The notes: generated by a model not told the origin, from the sequence alone. DNA of 64,000 bases from Fasciolopsis buskii (GCA_008360955.1 LUCM01006024.1:1-64000); one strand, 5' to 3'; shown: positions 39,901-51,563, counted from the stretch's first letter. Made by a program: numbers and translations.

Positions 39901-42900
39901 AGCAGAACATGTTTAGGAGAGCGGCTTTTGTCCATAAATTAGAGGTGAATAGAAGCTTTGCAACCGACATCTACCAGAATGAATTTTGCTGTTTAGCACG
40001 CCTGACAAAACATCCCATGGTCTACTATCTAAATGGAGGACAGAAGCTGGTCACCGTAGGTAAAGGTAAACCACTCTAAAGGCTGTCTGTGATTGACCTC
40101 GGCTGTGAAGCTGAATGGTCTTTTGAAATGTCTGATGCCCTTGAATTCCTCTTGTAAATCAAATTTTAGTGAAATATGACACAGAAAAACTTGAATAAGT
40201 TTGCAAAATCGGCTTGCCAAAAATTAACAATAATCAGTCAGATAAAAGGCGACTATACAAGGAGGCAGCTAGACCATTACAGAAAAGGGCCGTGTAAACA
40301 ACAAAACGCTTCAAGTAGAGGGCGATCAGACCAACATAGCCGCACTGATGTCAAAAAGTGCGAGAATGTTGATGAAAAGATAAAGCCAAAATAGATCGAA
40401 TTTATGGCCAGGAGGAAGATCCGGTGTGAACGCGTTCTGGAAAGACTACCCCTTAAATAATTGCACGGGTTGTCAGTTTGAACTGTTGGACTGGGTTAGT
40501 GAACATATCTTGTTGGCCCTGTTCTTCAGCTATAATATGGTGAAACCCAGTCAATTCGAAAGCTTGGGGATATCTGCGGGTTGGCTAGAATCTATCCGGA
40601 GTCGACAGCCATCACCTAGCTACCACCACCACCTCACTATTTGGGAAATCTGCCTGACCTCATTTATAAATTAGACGCGTACATATATTCAACCGCATTA
40701 CTGTTCATATGGAAATCCTGTTTTGAGCGCTCAAAGACCAGATTCAATGTTAGAGGTGAAATTTTCCAAATTGCTCCAAATACCTTATCGTGCAATCCAC
40801 CTAACAATTATACAGAGTCGTTTGTGGCACATTAAGGCTCCGTTAGTCGTAAAAAGTGGGTGATATCCATGGGTGTTGTGCAATTCTCCTGGATCAAGGA
40901 TTATTCCGACATTGCAAGAACTATCGCACAGTATCTATTTATCTTGTCTGACCAGTGGTCGCTGCCCCAAGGAGCGACCCGATTTCGACACTTGCACTTT
41001 AGCTTTTCTGAAATTAGTATTATTAGATGGATTGGTGATAATCATGGCAATGTGAGGTGAAATTTAATAACTGCAAAAACGCACCGGCAAGGTATCACAT
41101 CGATTCTTGTATACTCATTTTTACACACACTGAATAGAGCGCACACAGCAGCCAGCCATTCTGATGACGGCCTAACCAGCCTAGATAGAACCGTACCTGG
41201 AAGGACCGGAATTAGCACGGACAATGCCACCTCGACTTGTGATGAAACGTCCGAGGCCTAAAGGCCAAGATCAGAGATCCGAACGCCGTGGAAACCAACA
41301 ACCTGAGTTATGACTAACACAGATTTCCATACCCATTGGTACCTGAGATATGCTCAGACTGCTAGATTTTACCCTTGTCCAAAATCTTTGACACTATTCT
41401 AATTAATTGTAGTAACTCCGATAGTCCAGTTTCAGGTAGTGCACTCTGGGGTTCCCGTGATTACCGACTAGCATAAACAAGAACATCACCATTTATGTCG
41501 GAGCAGTAGGAGGCAGTTGGTTTACTGACAGCCAGTATAAATGTACTCTTGCTAAACGTGCACACGTGAAAGCCTACCTCAGCAGTCAAATTGACTTTAT
41601 AGTATATAATATTTTCGAGATCTTGTACTTCTCTACACAAAGGACTGTTGTCACAAAATCCCAAGTATGATTCCCTGATCTCAAAGGGGATTCTCATTTC
41701 AATTGTGTAATTTAGGATTTGACCAGGAAAGCCTATTGCATTTTTTAAAGTGTATTTTAAGTGCATAAATAAGGGCGTAGCAAGACTGCGGATTATGGGG
41801 AACGAGAGGACATTTGCGATTCCATATTTCCGGTTGATTTTTGTTTTCATCTGCCCCAAGGCTGTCTGGTTTAAGGGCACTAAGTTTCTTCACCCTGTCG
41901 TAATTTTCGAGTGACACATTGAGAACGATGCGAAAATTGTTCCATAAGGGAAACCGACTCAAACGAACAGGTGAAGTCACATAATCTACTGTTTGCGCAA
42001 TCAGTTTCCGTCATACGCCTCCATCACGAATGGGCTTGTCAGCAAATAAGTGTTCATGATCATTTGAAAGTTTTTTCAATAAGGAGATTCAGAAACCTAT
42101 GGGTAACAGTTCACTAGCACACACAGTCTCCATTGGTCATTAGGTTTTGTTGTTGTAAAACGTGTAACCGTAGCTCACGATTACAGCGAACTTTACACTA
42201 GCTGGTCACTTTTAGAAGAACTGAATTTCGTGCTCACTCTACCTGAATAGGAGGAGGCCCAGACGATATGTGAAAAGAAACCACATGATTCTGCAACATT
42301 TCAAGTCAAACAGTAAAATCCATTGTGCTGCATACTCACCAGGATAGTAGTTATCTGACCTCAAATGAGTTTTCGTATACGGGGAAAACGTAGCTGAGTT
42401 GTTTAAATGCCACCCAAAATCACACAGTGTCCTTAAACATATCTTACTCCACGCGCACATCAGTACCCCAGTGCAGGGAATTACGCAGCCGTTATTCATT
42501 TTTGCAACTCACATCTATACATAAACGGAAGTGATCACATGGACTGAACGTCTGCCATCGGAGGGATCACAGGTTCGAATGCCAGATCTGCCGGTCATTC
42601 TAGTGGTAGACGGAAGCTCGCCATCACCCGGCTAGTTAGATAGTTAGTTAGTACATCTGGCCTAGTGAGATTTTGTGTGGTTCTACTTCACCTTAAGTTT
42701 CAGGATCAAGGCTGCCGGTTTGTCTCCCCCTTCCCGTATATTGGGCTGTAATGGGACAGTCCCTTTCGCTTGCCTCAGGCATATCATAAAAAACACCTAT
42801 ATATGTTCACATGTGGGTGCCTGGCCACATCGTAACCCCATTGACACAAGTAACTGAGTGTGCCCGCGGATGGGTAAACATGTCCACCTCCGCATTGCAA

Positions 42901-44846
42901 ATAAGCCAAAAGTCGCTGGATAGAGAGACGCAGTCTCTCCCGTTGGAACCAATTTACTGAATCACCATACTAAATGCCATTCGTTTATCTGAAGTTCTCC
43001 TGACTTGTGTCGTTTTTCTGTTGTAGAACCATGATACCTGCAAACCCAATGGTGGATGCACATGATGAGGTACAACGAAACCAATCAGAATAGGTGCAGT
43101 AAAAAGGGAGTGTCCACACAATAAACTTTCACTTCAGTTCACTATGACCTGATGATCCCACGGGTGCCGGTCAATCATTTTTATCTCAACTGAAAACCTA
43201 CAATTAATTTGGTCCAAAAGAGCATCCAAAACTCGCCAAACATAGATTTTAGACTGGTCAGAGGAAATTCCCTTGTGCCAAATTAACCAACTCCGGAGTT
43301 TTTAACAAATTTAATTACTCAAACAAGCCGGTAGTGGTATTTGACTGTTTGAAAACAACATTTTATGGACTGCTTAGTAGACCTAAAAATGCTTGTAGTC
43401 ATTACCATTAGGGAGTCCGTTTCACTGTTTGGTCAAACATATTGACTAAAGAGTGACCATTGCAAAACTGCAGCAGGGGATATATGAAAGAAAGCATGTC
43501 GTGGTCAACTTAAGAAGTTAAGCAAGATTCTGTCCACTCTTATCCAAACCGCAACGGAGATAACAGTTACAGTAAGAGAGCAATATCACCATCCAGCGCT
43601 AGAAGATTTTATCTGGAGGGAATAAATCTCCGGTTGTCGAGAACTATGAGCAAAGTTCATGTGAATTCACTCATTGTATACTACACCCCTAACTTCTATG
43701 CCTTGTCTTGGGTGATACCTCAAACCAGCGCGGAGTAGTAAAAGTGAAGAACCGAAATAAAGCTAGACTCATTTTTGCCCAATTCAGCCTCCTGAGAAAG
43801 TAGGATTGTGCAGAATGTTGCCGCTTTCGCTCAGATTGACCTCAATGGATTTCTACGGGAATGAATCCTGAAAAGTATCACATGACTGGTTACGGGTTTT
43901 TCCTTTTGACTGATTAAAATGAATCGCTTAGCAATGACCAGAAAATCCCTCGTTGTTTGCCACTAAAAAATCTGGGACAGTGTCCTCATTGAAAAGTCGG
44001 CACATATTCTAAGTTTTGGTTCACGAACATAGAACTATCCGTAAGTGAGTAAGTGACCATTCTACAGATGCTTCCAGAAACGAAGACGACGAAAACCATT
44101 GTGGCGAGGAATTTTAGTGTTTCGTGTAGAACCGTATCCAATGTGCTTTGGAATAACGCTACTCTACAAGATTGTCTCTGTGGCAGCACCAGCCTGCAAA
44201 TTTATTATTTTAAGACTGAGTAGAGATATGATTAATTAAATAATGTCACTTTCCAATGGCTGCCGGCGATGCGGGAAAAGCATGACGAAATTCTCATACC
44301 GGAAAGCCTGACTTGCAAGAAGGCTGTGAATCTACTTCGAATGAATGGTCCAACTGTCGAAAGAAACAATGTGGAACTGGAGTTCCATCTGTGCGCTTGA
44401 ATTATTCTTCAGGTTTTGTGGTGTGCTTCTTGGGGTAAATGATGAGGAAAACGATAGTTTTTAAATTAACTGTAAAACCAGGCGCATCAATGTCGGGTTC
44501 TCGCTAATTCTAAAGCTGACGGTCGGGGCGACCCAACGTTAGAAAGATGTGACAATTTGGAGATTGGAAAGGAAATACTGAATTGCCGACTGGTCTTTCT
44601 CTTTGTTGCATTGTCTCCAACCAAAAATATCCGCAATTTTTGTCTGGATGTAAGCTGACCCCCGTAATTCCCACGATTCATATATGAACATATAAACTGC
44701 AACTAGTATCTGGATGAGTGAATAAAACTTCTCCGGAAGCAAACGACCGGCTTCGCGGTTGTTGTCCCTCGTCAGGTATGTGCACCCGGTACTCTCTCGT
44801 CCAAACATCCTTATACTTGCACTCTCTCAACTGGCATGTCTCACCA

Positions 44847-44878
<32 letters not shown>

Positions 44879-47800
44879 GTGCATATATATATAGGGAATG
44901 GATGAAGAGAAGTATACAAACATTGTCTCAAATAGTTCACTAGGTTTCGCCTTCGCAAACAACCATCTTGCCGTAATTGGTAACTTAATTCTGGAGGAAG
45001 GGACTCGGCACACTTTTCTCACAAAAATCTCATTTGAATCGTTAGGAGCGTGAAGGGATGATAAGTCGATTTAAGAATCACATGGTGATTCGTCCATATG
45101 CGAAACATATTACTGGAATAAAAAAACAATACTTTCGGGCCTTGTGTCCCATTTCTGAAGGTCAACCTTGCCTAACCGAAGAAAATTTTCCGGCGAATCA
45201 TCATGCGATTCTTAAATCGACTTGTCATCCATTCACAGTAATGATTCAAATGAGATTTTTGCGAGAAACTAAGAAGGGAGAGCACTAGTACAGGGAGGGT
45301 TAGACAGAATAGCACCGCGTACACATACCTGAGGAGCGACAATAGCCGCGGAACCGGTCGTGTGTTTCCGGGTTATTTCCGTTTTCATGCTTCCATCTGG
45401 CGACAGTAACAAATGACCGGCATTATGCGACGAAAGCCAACTGAACAAAAGTTGTTCCAACGTCGAATGGTCGATCACAGCGACGCCGGAAAGAGGCGGC
45501 AAACAACCTTTAAACCGGTAAGTTTGCAACAAAGTCGGGGAATTTCCCCCTAAGACAAATTATGGATAGTGCGGTACGATTAAGTACACTGAAACAGCAA
45601 AATTTCCGGCTTTCCCCCCAATAAATTGTAAATTGCTGTCGTGAATATTCTCAATTTGTGAACGGATTTAGCACAACCATTTTGTTTCAAATGAAAAATC
45701 CCCTAACGTTTAGATCATTAGTAATCTTAAGATATCAGGGGGATCCCGTTGATTTGATTCCAGGAATCGTTTGGCAAACTAGTCGAAGTCTTGTTAGCCG
45801 GCCGTTGTGGTGATGTCATTCGGAATGTTAGGTGAAGTGGAATATCTATATTGAGCCTCTATGTTCGCAGTTGCAACAACGTAAAAATGGGGCTCGACGA
45901 AGGTGCCCTTGACCTTAACGGTTCTGAGCTGAGAATGCGTCTAGAAATTAAACCGTCAACACTTGAGAATCGGATGAACAATTGAAAGCAGTGACAGAAC
46001 GAACACAACACTGCCTGTGGGCTTATTTGTGAGCTCACGGGACGGTTGTTTCACCGTCGATGACGGTCGATCGTGAATCAACAGTAATTTACAGGCTGGG
46101 CGGCGGGCGAATGAAGGGCGTGTCTGTCTGCAAAGGCAGTGATGAGGAGCAAAATTTGGTGAAGTCAACCAGCTACTGTAGTCGATAAAAAAAGAAGCTA
46201 AAGGGATTGCGATGCTCTCAGCTGAGGTTACTCTTGCAAGATAACGAAAAAAAACAAAAGTAGATCGCGGAGGAACGGAAGATGTGCAGACTCTTGAGAA
46301 CTCTCAAAAATGACGGACACTGGAAAATCCAATAGTCAGCTAGGCCGGACTTCACAATTCATAAGTTATAGATTTGCCAACAAGGCCACAGGTAAACCAC
46401 AATAATGGTAAGATTTATTCGCGTTACTTCGGATTTGGAGGTGAAAGCGTAAACGCAAGCGGCTATTCGCAGAGGGTACCGACAAACACACTACCGATGG
46501 CAACATCGAATTTTGCTTCATCTTGCCCTCAACTAGCGTGCCTAAAAGAGTCGGCTAATCCCAGGTGATCAGTCAAGTATTTCTGTTTCTAAAATGTTGC
46601 AAAATAACCCTCCGAACAACTGTCAGATTTAATTGGTCTATCCATGGAAACAGGTAACTTGATGTCCTTATCTTTTTCACTTCTTTAAGAAAAGCCCTTG
46701 TTCAAAGCACTAATTTTTATTTCACCATGCAGTCACCATCTTTATCTCGTCATTATTGAAAAGTTTTGTATTTGAAGAATGCTGGAAGTTGCTTTTTCAT
46801 CTCTTTAATTCTGCCTTAGGCTCCATTCTAAATGGTTAGGCTTCTTCCTATTAGAGGCTGATGTGGTGCACGTAGCTTCAATGTAGCGCAGTGGCTGAAC
46901 TCAAGGTCCCAAAAGAACGGCGATGATGTAAGGCATATATTAACAAGAATGGCATATCACTACATGCAACATTTATCAAGAGACCTGAATCTTTATGCTT
47001 CAGCCTGTCATCTTACTACTCGAGTAGTAAATAGGACTCATTTTCAGGGTACTGATGAACGACTTAGACTACATTCAAGCCCTAACGGTCGTTGGCCGAA
47101 CGGGACTCGAATCCACGGATGGACGCATGTCACTCATCAGAAACGGTCCATCTCAAAACTTTGAACCATGAGGCCACATTAACGGATTTTGGGTACAAAT
47201 CAAATTGATTAGTTTAAAAATGAAATACTGGGTTTTGTGCTTTGGTTTTTAGTAGGGGAGCTGAATCTGAATAGATGAACGTGGCTAGGATATACTTTGG
47301 GGATTCTTGCAGAACGCCTGCCTGGCTTTACACGGCTGTCCGAGGCCACCAGTGAGTTCAGATGATCAGTTTATGAGACAGTAAAAATTCTAAAATCTCA
47401 ACCAACCGATTGGTTTGTGTACATAAAATTGAGTTGAGCTCCACCAGATTGCCTAAGCGATGGCGGGACAATAGATGATATGGATCAGTCTCACAGTGAC
47501 CTGCATCTTTGCTTTCGAAATCTTTTCCTCCTCACAGTCGCTCAATGTATTATTTTAAGGCCGGCTTTTCGCTATCCATCGTTTCCTGTTTCGTTTGTGA
47601 CCAGATAGTGCGAGAGGTAGCAACTAAGACCGTCGCACGCTAGCGCAAATTTAATTTTCATAAGATCGAAAGTGAACAGTACCTGTGGTCCTCCCTGCAG
47701 ATTACTTAAGCAAAAGTCAAATATTACGATGAACTTTTGTAGTGTGACTATCTGCGGCAGAACTTCTTCATGAATCACAAACCGCCTACCAGAGTTTTGT

Positions 47801-49993
47801 TTCGTCATAAGCGACCGTTTAGCAGACGTGACTAACGTGCAATGGCTTTAGGTGATAAAGTCCGTAAATGACTTGTGGCCGTTTCATCCAAGTTAGAATA
47901 CCGTTTGCATTAGTTCGGAGAAAAATGAGTTCGGCACCATGGAGAAACACTGAAGATGAATCACAATTCTACGGACCTCAATATTTTCTTAACTGGTAAA
48001 AAATTTGGAATGCGAATACTGCTTTCCAACAGGATTTAATCTAATGGTGGAGCAAGCAAGTTGAAATTTTTCACGTGATTAAAACTGAAGAAGAGCCATT
48101 GCCGAAAGCATTTCTCAGAGAAAAATCTAAATTGATTTGGTGTATACTGTCTGCCACCATGAAGAATGTCATTCAGAAAGCTCAACTAAAGAATACTTGA
48201 AATTGTACTAGAGAGAAACTTAACGTGTACGTACTTTATGCCATATGCTAAAAAAAGAAATTTGTATATATCTAATGGAACAAAAACAGTACAATGGGAT
48301 AGACCCCGTGCTGATAGGCGATCGGACTTAAACAGTTTTCCTCTAGTGGCTTTAACTAACGCGGCATGAAGGGTGATATTCATTTCGACTGATAGGTAAT
48401 GGCAAAGTAACCGGTTAGCCTAATGAAGATATTTAGGTGGAGCAATTTTCAGACACTGCTTGTATGCTGTACAAAATTCGAACCACTTCCTAAATGGATC
48501 CGAAACGATAGAGTCACTAGGTTAGGCTCGAGAGAATCGATTTCGCCCGTCTCGGAAAAATCTTGGTTTTTCTTTACTAATGATGATTGGGTGCACCTTT
48601 CAAGTGATTCACTACCCAACGTCAACACCCAACCCACAGTACAGCTGTTTTTTTCTCGCGTCAGAAATAACTACCAGTGCGTAGTGATCAAGCAGGTTTT
48701 CGGACGTGAACCTCAGAAGGAGAAGTGTGAGCTGAATATCATTGTAGTTAGGATGTCAGGACTGGCTGAAAACGTCATGATATATGCTAACGACAAACAT
48801 TAATCTTCCGAGCCGCAAGATGCAGTTGAAACACACTTCACCTCTTTGGATTGAAGCTGGCGACAACGTAGTTTTGGCCTATCGGTATCCCATTAGAAGA
48901 CCAAAGGAGCCAACAAAGCACAACAGACAATTCGATCACTGAGTTTCACGTTACTTGATTCATGTTATTAGGCCTCAAACATAAACCACAGGTTTCGCAC
49001 TAATCAGATGAGGTGAATCGAAAGTAAACAAATCTCCCTAGTGGAACCATCGAGACTGATTTATCAATAAACAAAGCAGACTAAGTGATGTAAGAAGTGG
49101 AAAACCTTCGCTTACTCACTTTTGGTATCCTGTATTAGGGAATAGTTGTGAACCCAACATTGCGTGACCACATAGCTCCCGCCAGTTTGAGGATCGATAG
49201 CCACCTTGATTCGCTCATCTAGGGCAGCTGGGTTTTCAGTATCTTCGGACGAAAAACAAACATTTCGTCAAAATGGACTGACTGTTTGATTGCATGGCAA
49301 ATGTCAGTAGGGAGAACATGCAAGGGCGTCAGCACGGGCAACAGCGGCACCACCACCAACAAAAGCAGCGATAACAGTCGAGACTACTGCCACTATCACC
49401 GTACGGATGGAATCGTCACCAAAATCAACGTACACTTGTAGTGTCAAAACAACAAGTATGAATAAACTTTGACAAACGAGAAATGTAACTTACCGTCATT
49501 GAACACGCTCAAATCTCGCCCATTGCAGTAGACCCAACCGTAAATATCTTCAAATTTGGACACGCTCTTAGGTGGAAGACTCGCAATGATAGCTTGGGTC
49601 AACTCAAACAACTTTCCACGTTCATCGCATTTAGCGTGAACTAAAATGTCGCCGCCTTAAAAAAAGAAACGAATCAAGATTTTCAGGCAAGTGTAGGCCA
49701 CAAGGTCAAATTGAGTAAAGATATCTCTTGATTTCCTCTATAAAAAGGTATCAGTAGTGTGAAAAGTTATTCCACATGTTTATACAAAAAGGTACCAAAG
49801 AAATTACTTACGCCTTTGTGAAACATATTTGTTTTGAACAAATCAGTATACAAGCCGAACCTCATTAGGAAAATCACCAGATCCCGAATGTTCCTAAACG
49901 CTGGTTCCTGTTGCGGTAAAGGACAGGAAAAACAACGAAACAATCCCGTCCACGATGCAGGGAAAAATCCAGCAGGTGAGACGTAACTTAGTT
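33641..49993 (-). CDS. DyP-type haem peroxidase gene, multi-exon (YfeX-like)
   Basis: Five minus-strand exons together give about 280 residues of a dye-decolorizing peroxidase, close to the usual ~300 for this group. These enzymes use haem and hydrogen peroxide to oxidise varied substrates. In order one sees the N-terminal SPAGFFPASWTGLF, then GGDILVHAKC, then DLSVFND|DTENP with the distal Asp, then GGSYVVTQCWVHNYS, then IGRTIEDSIEL, SPTSHVAR with the probable axial His, VVRHSQPYG with the distal Arg, GLFFIAYSATP and finally YWYFPSVEEF. The splice joins B-C and C-D have GT-AG ends and matching phases. Not resolved are the start-codon exon, the A-B join (phase conflict and about 40 family residues missing) and the D-E join (phase conflict). 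The family is common in bacteria and fungi and uncommon in animals. The introns show that this copy is eukaryotic. It could be a functional gene with unseen exons or a decaying one. Confidence 0.88.
35300..35430 (-). repeat. tRNA-derived SINE copy, minus strand, in a peroxidase intron
   Basis: The plus strand begins GGTACATCATTTTCAGG, the reverse of the 3' motif shared with the SINE copies at 17.7 and 63.6 kb. The body has about two-thirds matching positions by eye, then a degenerate B-box complement near 35385. It lies between peroxidase exons D and E. Confidence 0.5.
35704..35799 (-). CDS. DyP peroxidase exon D
   Basis: Bounded by a good acceptor (TTTTGCTTCAG) and donor (GAAT|GTAAGT). It encodes DTKSQWIGRTIEDSIEL and SPTSHVARVVE. 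The His of SHVAR aligns with the proximal haem ligand of YfeX-type enzymes. It enters with two bases, matching exon C, and leaves one base (T). Confidence 0.9.
36150..36370. repeat. Degenerate copy of the palindromic repeat family
   Basis: The central spacer (GTGCGAAACATATTA and GTTAACCTTGCCTAA) and right arm (GAATCACCATGTGATTCTTA, then CACGCTCCTAACGATTC) match the element at 45.0-45.3 kb. The left arm is mostly gone. Confidence 0.75.
36860..37345 (+). pseudogene. RTE retrotransposon 3' fragment
   Basis: Only the C-terminal part of the polyprotein is recognisable: SILLCDSETCPLRTEDL, then VLGSMAQSLEKALNLNELRQ and TERLPYRA. After a stop at 37159-37161, degenerate pieces such as MGPGDQSMT and GDMNQC match the conserved tail of the family. 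The residues after VLG differ from the 55-kb element, so it belongs to another subfamily. It is 5'-truncated, as is usual for non-LTR elements, and dead. Confidence 0.75.
42530..42670 (+). repeat. tRNA-derived SINE-like unit
   Basis: GATCACAGGTTCGAATGCC is a near-perfect Pol III B box, followed by GCCGGTCA and a short body like the 17.1-kb SINE, then TAGTTAG repeats. The A box is degenerate. Confidence 0.55.
44699..45409. repeat. Large palindromic repeat carrying an exon-like segment
   Basis: Two inverted arms face each other. The inner arms (45013-45096 and 45190-45270) share GAATCACCATGTGATTC-type and GATTCAAATGAGATTTTT-type sequences around a ~93-bp spacer. The outer arms (44699-44830 and 45280-45409) share CACACGACCGGTTCCGCGG-type sequence ending in a CAG|GTATGTG splice-donor-like site. 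The left arm is interrupted by ~180 bp containing a TA microsatellite. On the minus strand the right arm continues an open frame (to 45532) reading VIDHSTLEQLLFSWLSSHNA, then LLLSPDGS, up to the donor. Partial copies lie at 15.9 and 36.2 kb, so this is a dispersed foldback-type family, not a single gene. Confidence 0.75.
44846..44894. repeat. (TA)n microsatellite
   Basis: About 24 TA/TG units, slightly interrupted, inside the left arm of the palindromic repeat. Confidence 0.93.
47080..47185 (-). repeat. tRNA-like SINE head, minus strand
   Basis: On the minus strand, AATGTGGCCTCATGG resembles an A box, and GTGGATTCGAGTCCCG, about 60 bp on, is a good B box. The spacing suits a tRNA-derived promoter with a large loop. 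No functional tRNA fold was worked out. Confidence 0.45.
47225..47575 (+). pseudogene. RTE retrotransposon 3' fragment
   Basis: The segment reads ELNLNR, then WLGYTLGILAERLP and SEATSEF, matching the NLNRLRWLGHVLRM-x-(A/T)-x-RLP stretch of the family. Degenerate tail sequence follows, homologous to 37160-37345 at the DNA level. Stops interrupt it throughout. It is 5'-truncated and lies in the 13.3-kb intron of the peroxidase gene. Confidence 0.7.
49120..49242 (-). CDS. DyP peroxidase exon C
   Basis: Acceptor CGTCCGAAG, donor CAAAA|GTGAGT. It encodes TENPAALDERIKVAIDPQTG, then GSYVVTQCWVHNYSLIQDTK. This is the highly conserved segment after the distal Asp. Its first codon is split with exon B (G|AT), giving a second Asp where the family usually has Gly. 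Phases agree with exons B and D. Confidence 0.93.
49494..49655 (-). CDS. DyP peroxidase exon B
   Basis: A strong acceptor (T-rich tract then TTTAAG) and a consensus donor (GACG|GTAAGT) bound it. It encodes GGDILVHAKCDERGKLFEL, then a helix, then FEDIYGWVYCNGRDLSVFND. The last Asp aligns with the catalytic distal Asp of the GxxDG motif. It enters with two bases, so the preceding exon should leave one base. Exon A as seen does not. Confidence 0.93.
49812..49993 (-). CDS. DyP peroxidase exon A (N-terminal region)
   Basis: Acceptor CGTCTTTTCAG and donor AAAGGC|GTAAGT bound it. It encodes LSYVSPAGFFPASWTGLF, then CPLPQQEPAFRNIRDLVIFL and a tail ending MFHKG. The (Q/P)-x-G-(I/F)-x-P start followed by a beta strand and a helix is typical of the first DyP subdomain. 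The family's next ~40 residues (a GFG/AFG...W segment and its continuation) are not encoded here or in the 156-bp interval to exon B. The start codon must lie in another upstream exon that I could not find. Confidence 0.75.
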
Positions 49994-50029
49994 CTGAAAA
50001 GACGAATCTGTCGATCACGGCAGTTAATT

Positions 50030-50035
<6 letters not shown>

Positions 50036-50060
<25 letters not shown>
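50036..50060. repeat. (TA)n microsatellite
   Basis: About twelve TA units just upstream of peroxidase exon A on the minus strand. Confidence 0.95.
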
Positions 50061-51563
50061 CAGTCTAAATAAGTCGTGCCGTTAGTAGTTCCCCTGTTGG
50101 AAGGCAGCTAGTAGACGAAGAAACATCTAACAGACAATCGGCCTTCATTTGGCCTCCACTTCAGCACGATGAAAATTGGCAAAATTCTCTTTTTTCTCAG
50201 ATGCATTTGACGAACAGAGAATCAGTGACGTTTACTGTCAAGTTTGCGGACAAAACCAATGACATGACAGCTACGACTAATGCAAAGCAGTATCTGAGAC
50301 CAGCCCGGTTTCGCCGTCCATCGCTATCCCTCCTAAGCTGTTTGTTTTTTCTTCTCAAACATAAAAATTCCCAGGGAAAACGTTCTGTGCCACACAGGTT
50401 TTACATAAACCTAAGGGGAAAGATTCTAGTGGAATATACAGACTTACTATTAGCGGTGCTTAAAAACGACGGGCGAAAGACGATTCAGCTTCCATTCATC
50501 ACTGGCTATGAGTGGAATCACAGCTAATCAGGTACTTCTACAAAACAGGCATTTAGAAGGATTCCCCTTCTGTCTCGACTTTGAACTAGCCATTAGGAGG
50601 GGAAACTAATTGTGTGATGATTAGATGTCTCACTCATTTGTTATTTTCGGATCTCACTCCAAATGGACAATCTGTTGGTACTCACCTTTGTTGATTTTCA
50701 ATGTGTTCAATGAAATTGCGGTTTGGTGGGTGCTCCCAAGATTTAGAATACTCAGCTGATGACTGGGACGACACAATGACTCATCACGATTGAATCAAAT
50801 ATCTGCAGCTCGGATCTATCATGTGACCAAGCTCAGTAAATTCCTTCTAATCTCTTACTTAGGCATTTCACAGGGATGTTTGAGAATGTTTGAAAATCTG
50901 CGAGTTTACAATATCAGAAAGATACATACGAGCACAGAGCTTAACAAATGTAGAAACATATTTGGTTTGCTTTCCAATGCATAACCGGCAATGAACCATA
51001 CATTTTCGAAAAATAATAATTTTAAATAAACTTTGGGCCTACGAGATCAATGAAGAAAAATCTGCACTGACCACTACTTGGCATATCGCCCCAAACTCCT
51101 GACCTAGTTCGATACGCCAACTGACTGACAGGTTGTTTAGTTTTCTTTTCCAGTTTGGAAAAATATTCCAGTCCAAATCCGACTTCGAACCGGATTTCGT
51201 CAGTTTCGACCCGAAGTTTCGGTGGACTGATCTCATCCACATATTGCTAAGTAAAACAACTGATAAGGTCAATATGTACGATGACATTTCATGGGGATTT
51301 TGCAACCAAAATGCACGACCGATATTCGAAGGATAGTGTAGACAGTTTCGCAAGTCATACAGGAACGGATTTTTCCTTCTCCTAAAAATACCTCATTGAA
51401 CGAACAATGATTTGCAAATAGGTACAAAAACGGCAGAATAACATGGAGGCCATATAAACATTACTCAATGGATTTGCGCTCTGAACCTCTCCAGCTAGGC
51501 GCTTTGCCGATTTGTTTAAGCACCCTTGCAATAAACATTGCTGGATTTACCAATCCCGATACA
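50061..51563. other. Upstream of peroxidase exon A, no exon recognised
   Basis: The promoter and first exon of the peroxidase gene may be here, but I see no convincing start exon. Open frames at 50201-50527 (+) and 51039-51353 (-) are unassigned. Confidence 0.4.

Larger units (their letters stand above)
35800..49119 (-). other. 13.3-kb peroxidase intron filled with repeats
   Basis: This interval lies between exons C and D, whose splice phases match. It contains RTE fragments (36.8 and 47.2 kb), copies of the palindromic repeat family (36.2 and 44.7-45.4 kb) and SINE-like units (42.5 and 47.1 kb). The remaining stretches, 37.4-42.5, 42.7-44.7, 45.5-47.0 and 47.6-49.1 kb, hold no gene that I recognise. 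An open frame at 41461-41880 (-) of 139 codons is unassigned. Confidence 0.8.

Noticed and set aside
41461..41880. 139-codon open frame on the minus strand within the peroxidase intron
   Set aside because: No domain recognised, no matching splice context, and a few frames of this length are expected by chance in 64 kb of this composition.
45269..45532. Exon-like open frame considered as an additional peroxidase exon
   Set aside because: Exons C and D join in phase and cover the family alignment with no room for it. Part of it also occurs in other repeat copies.
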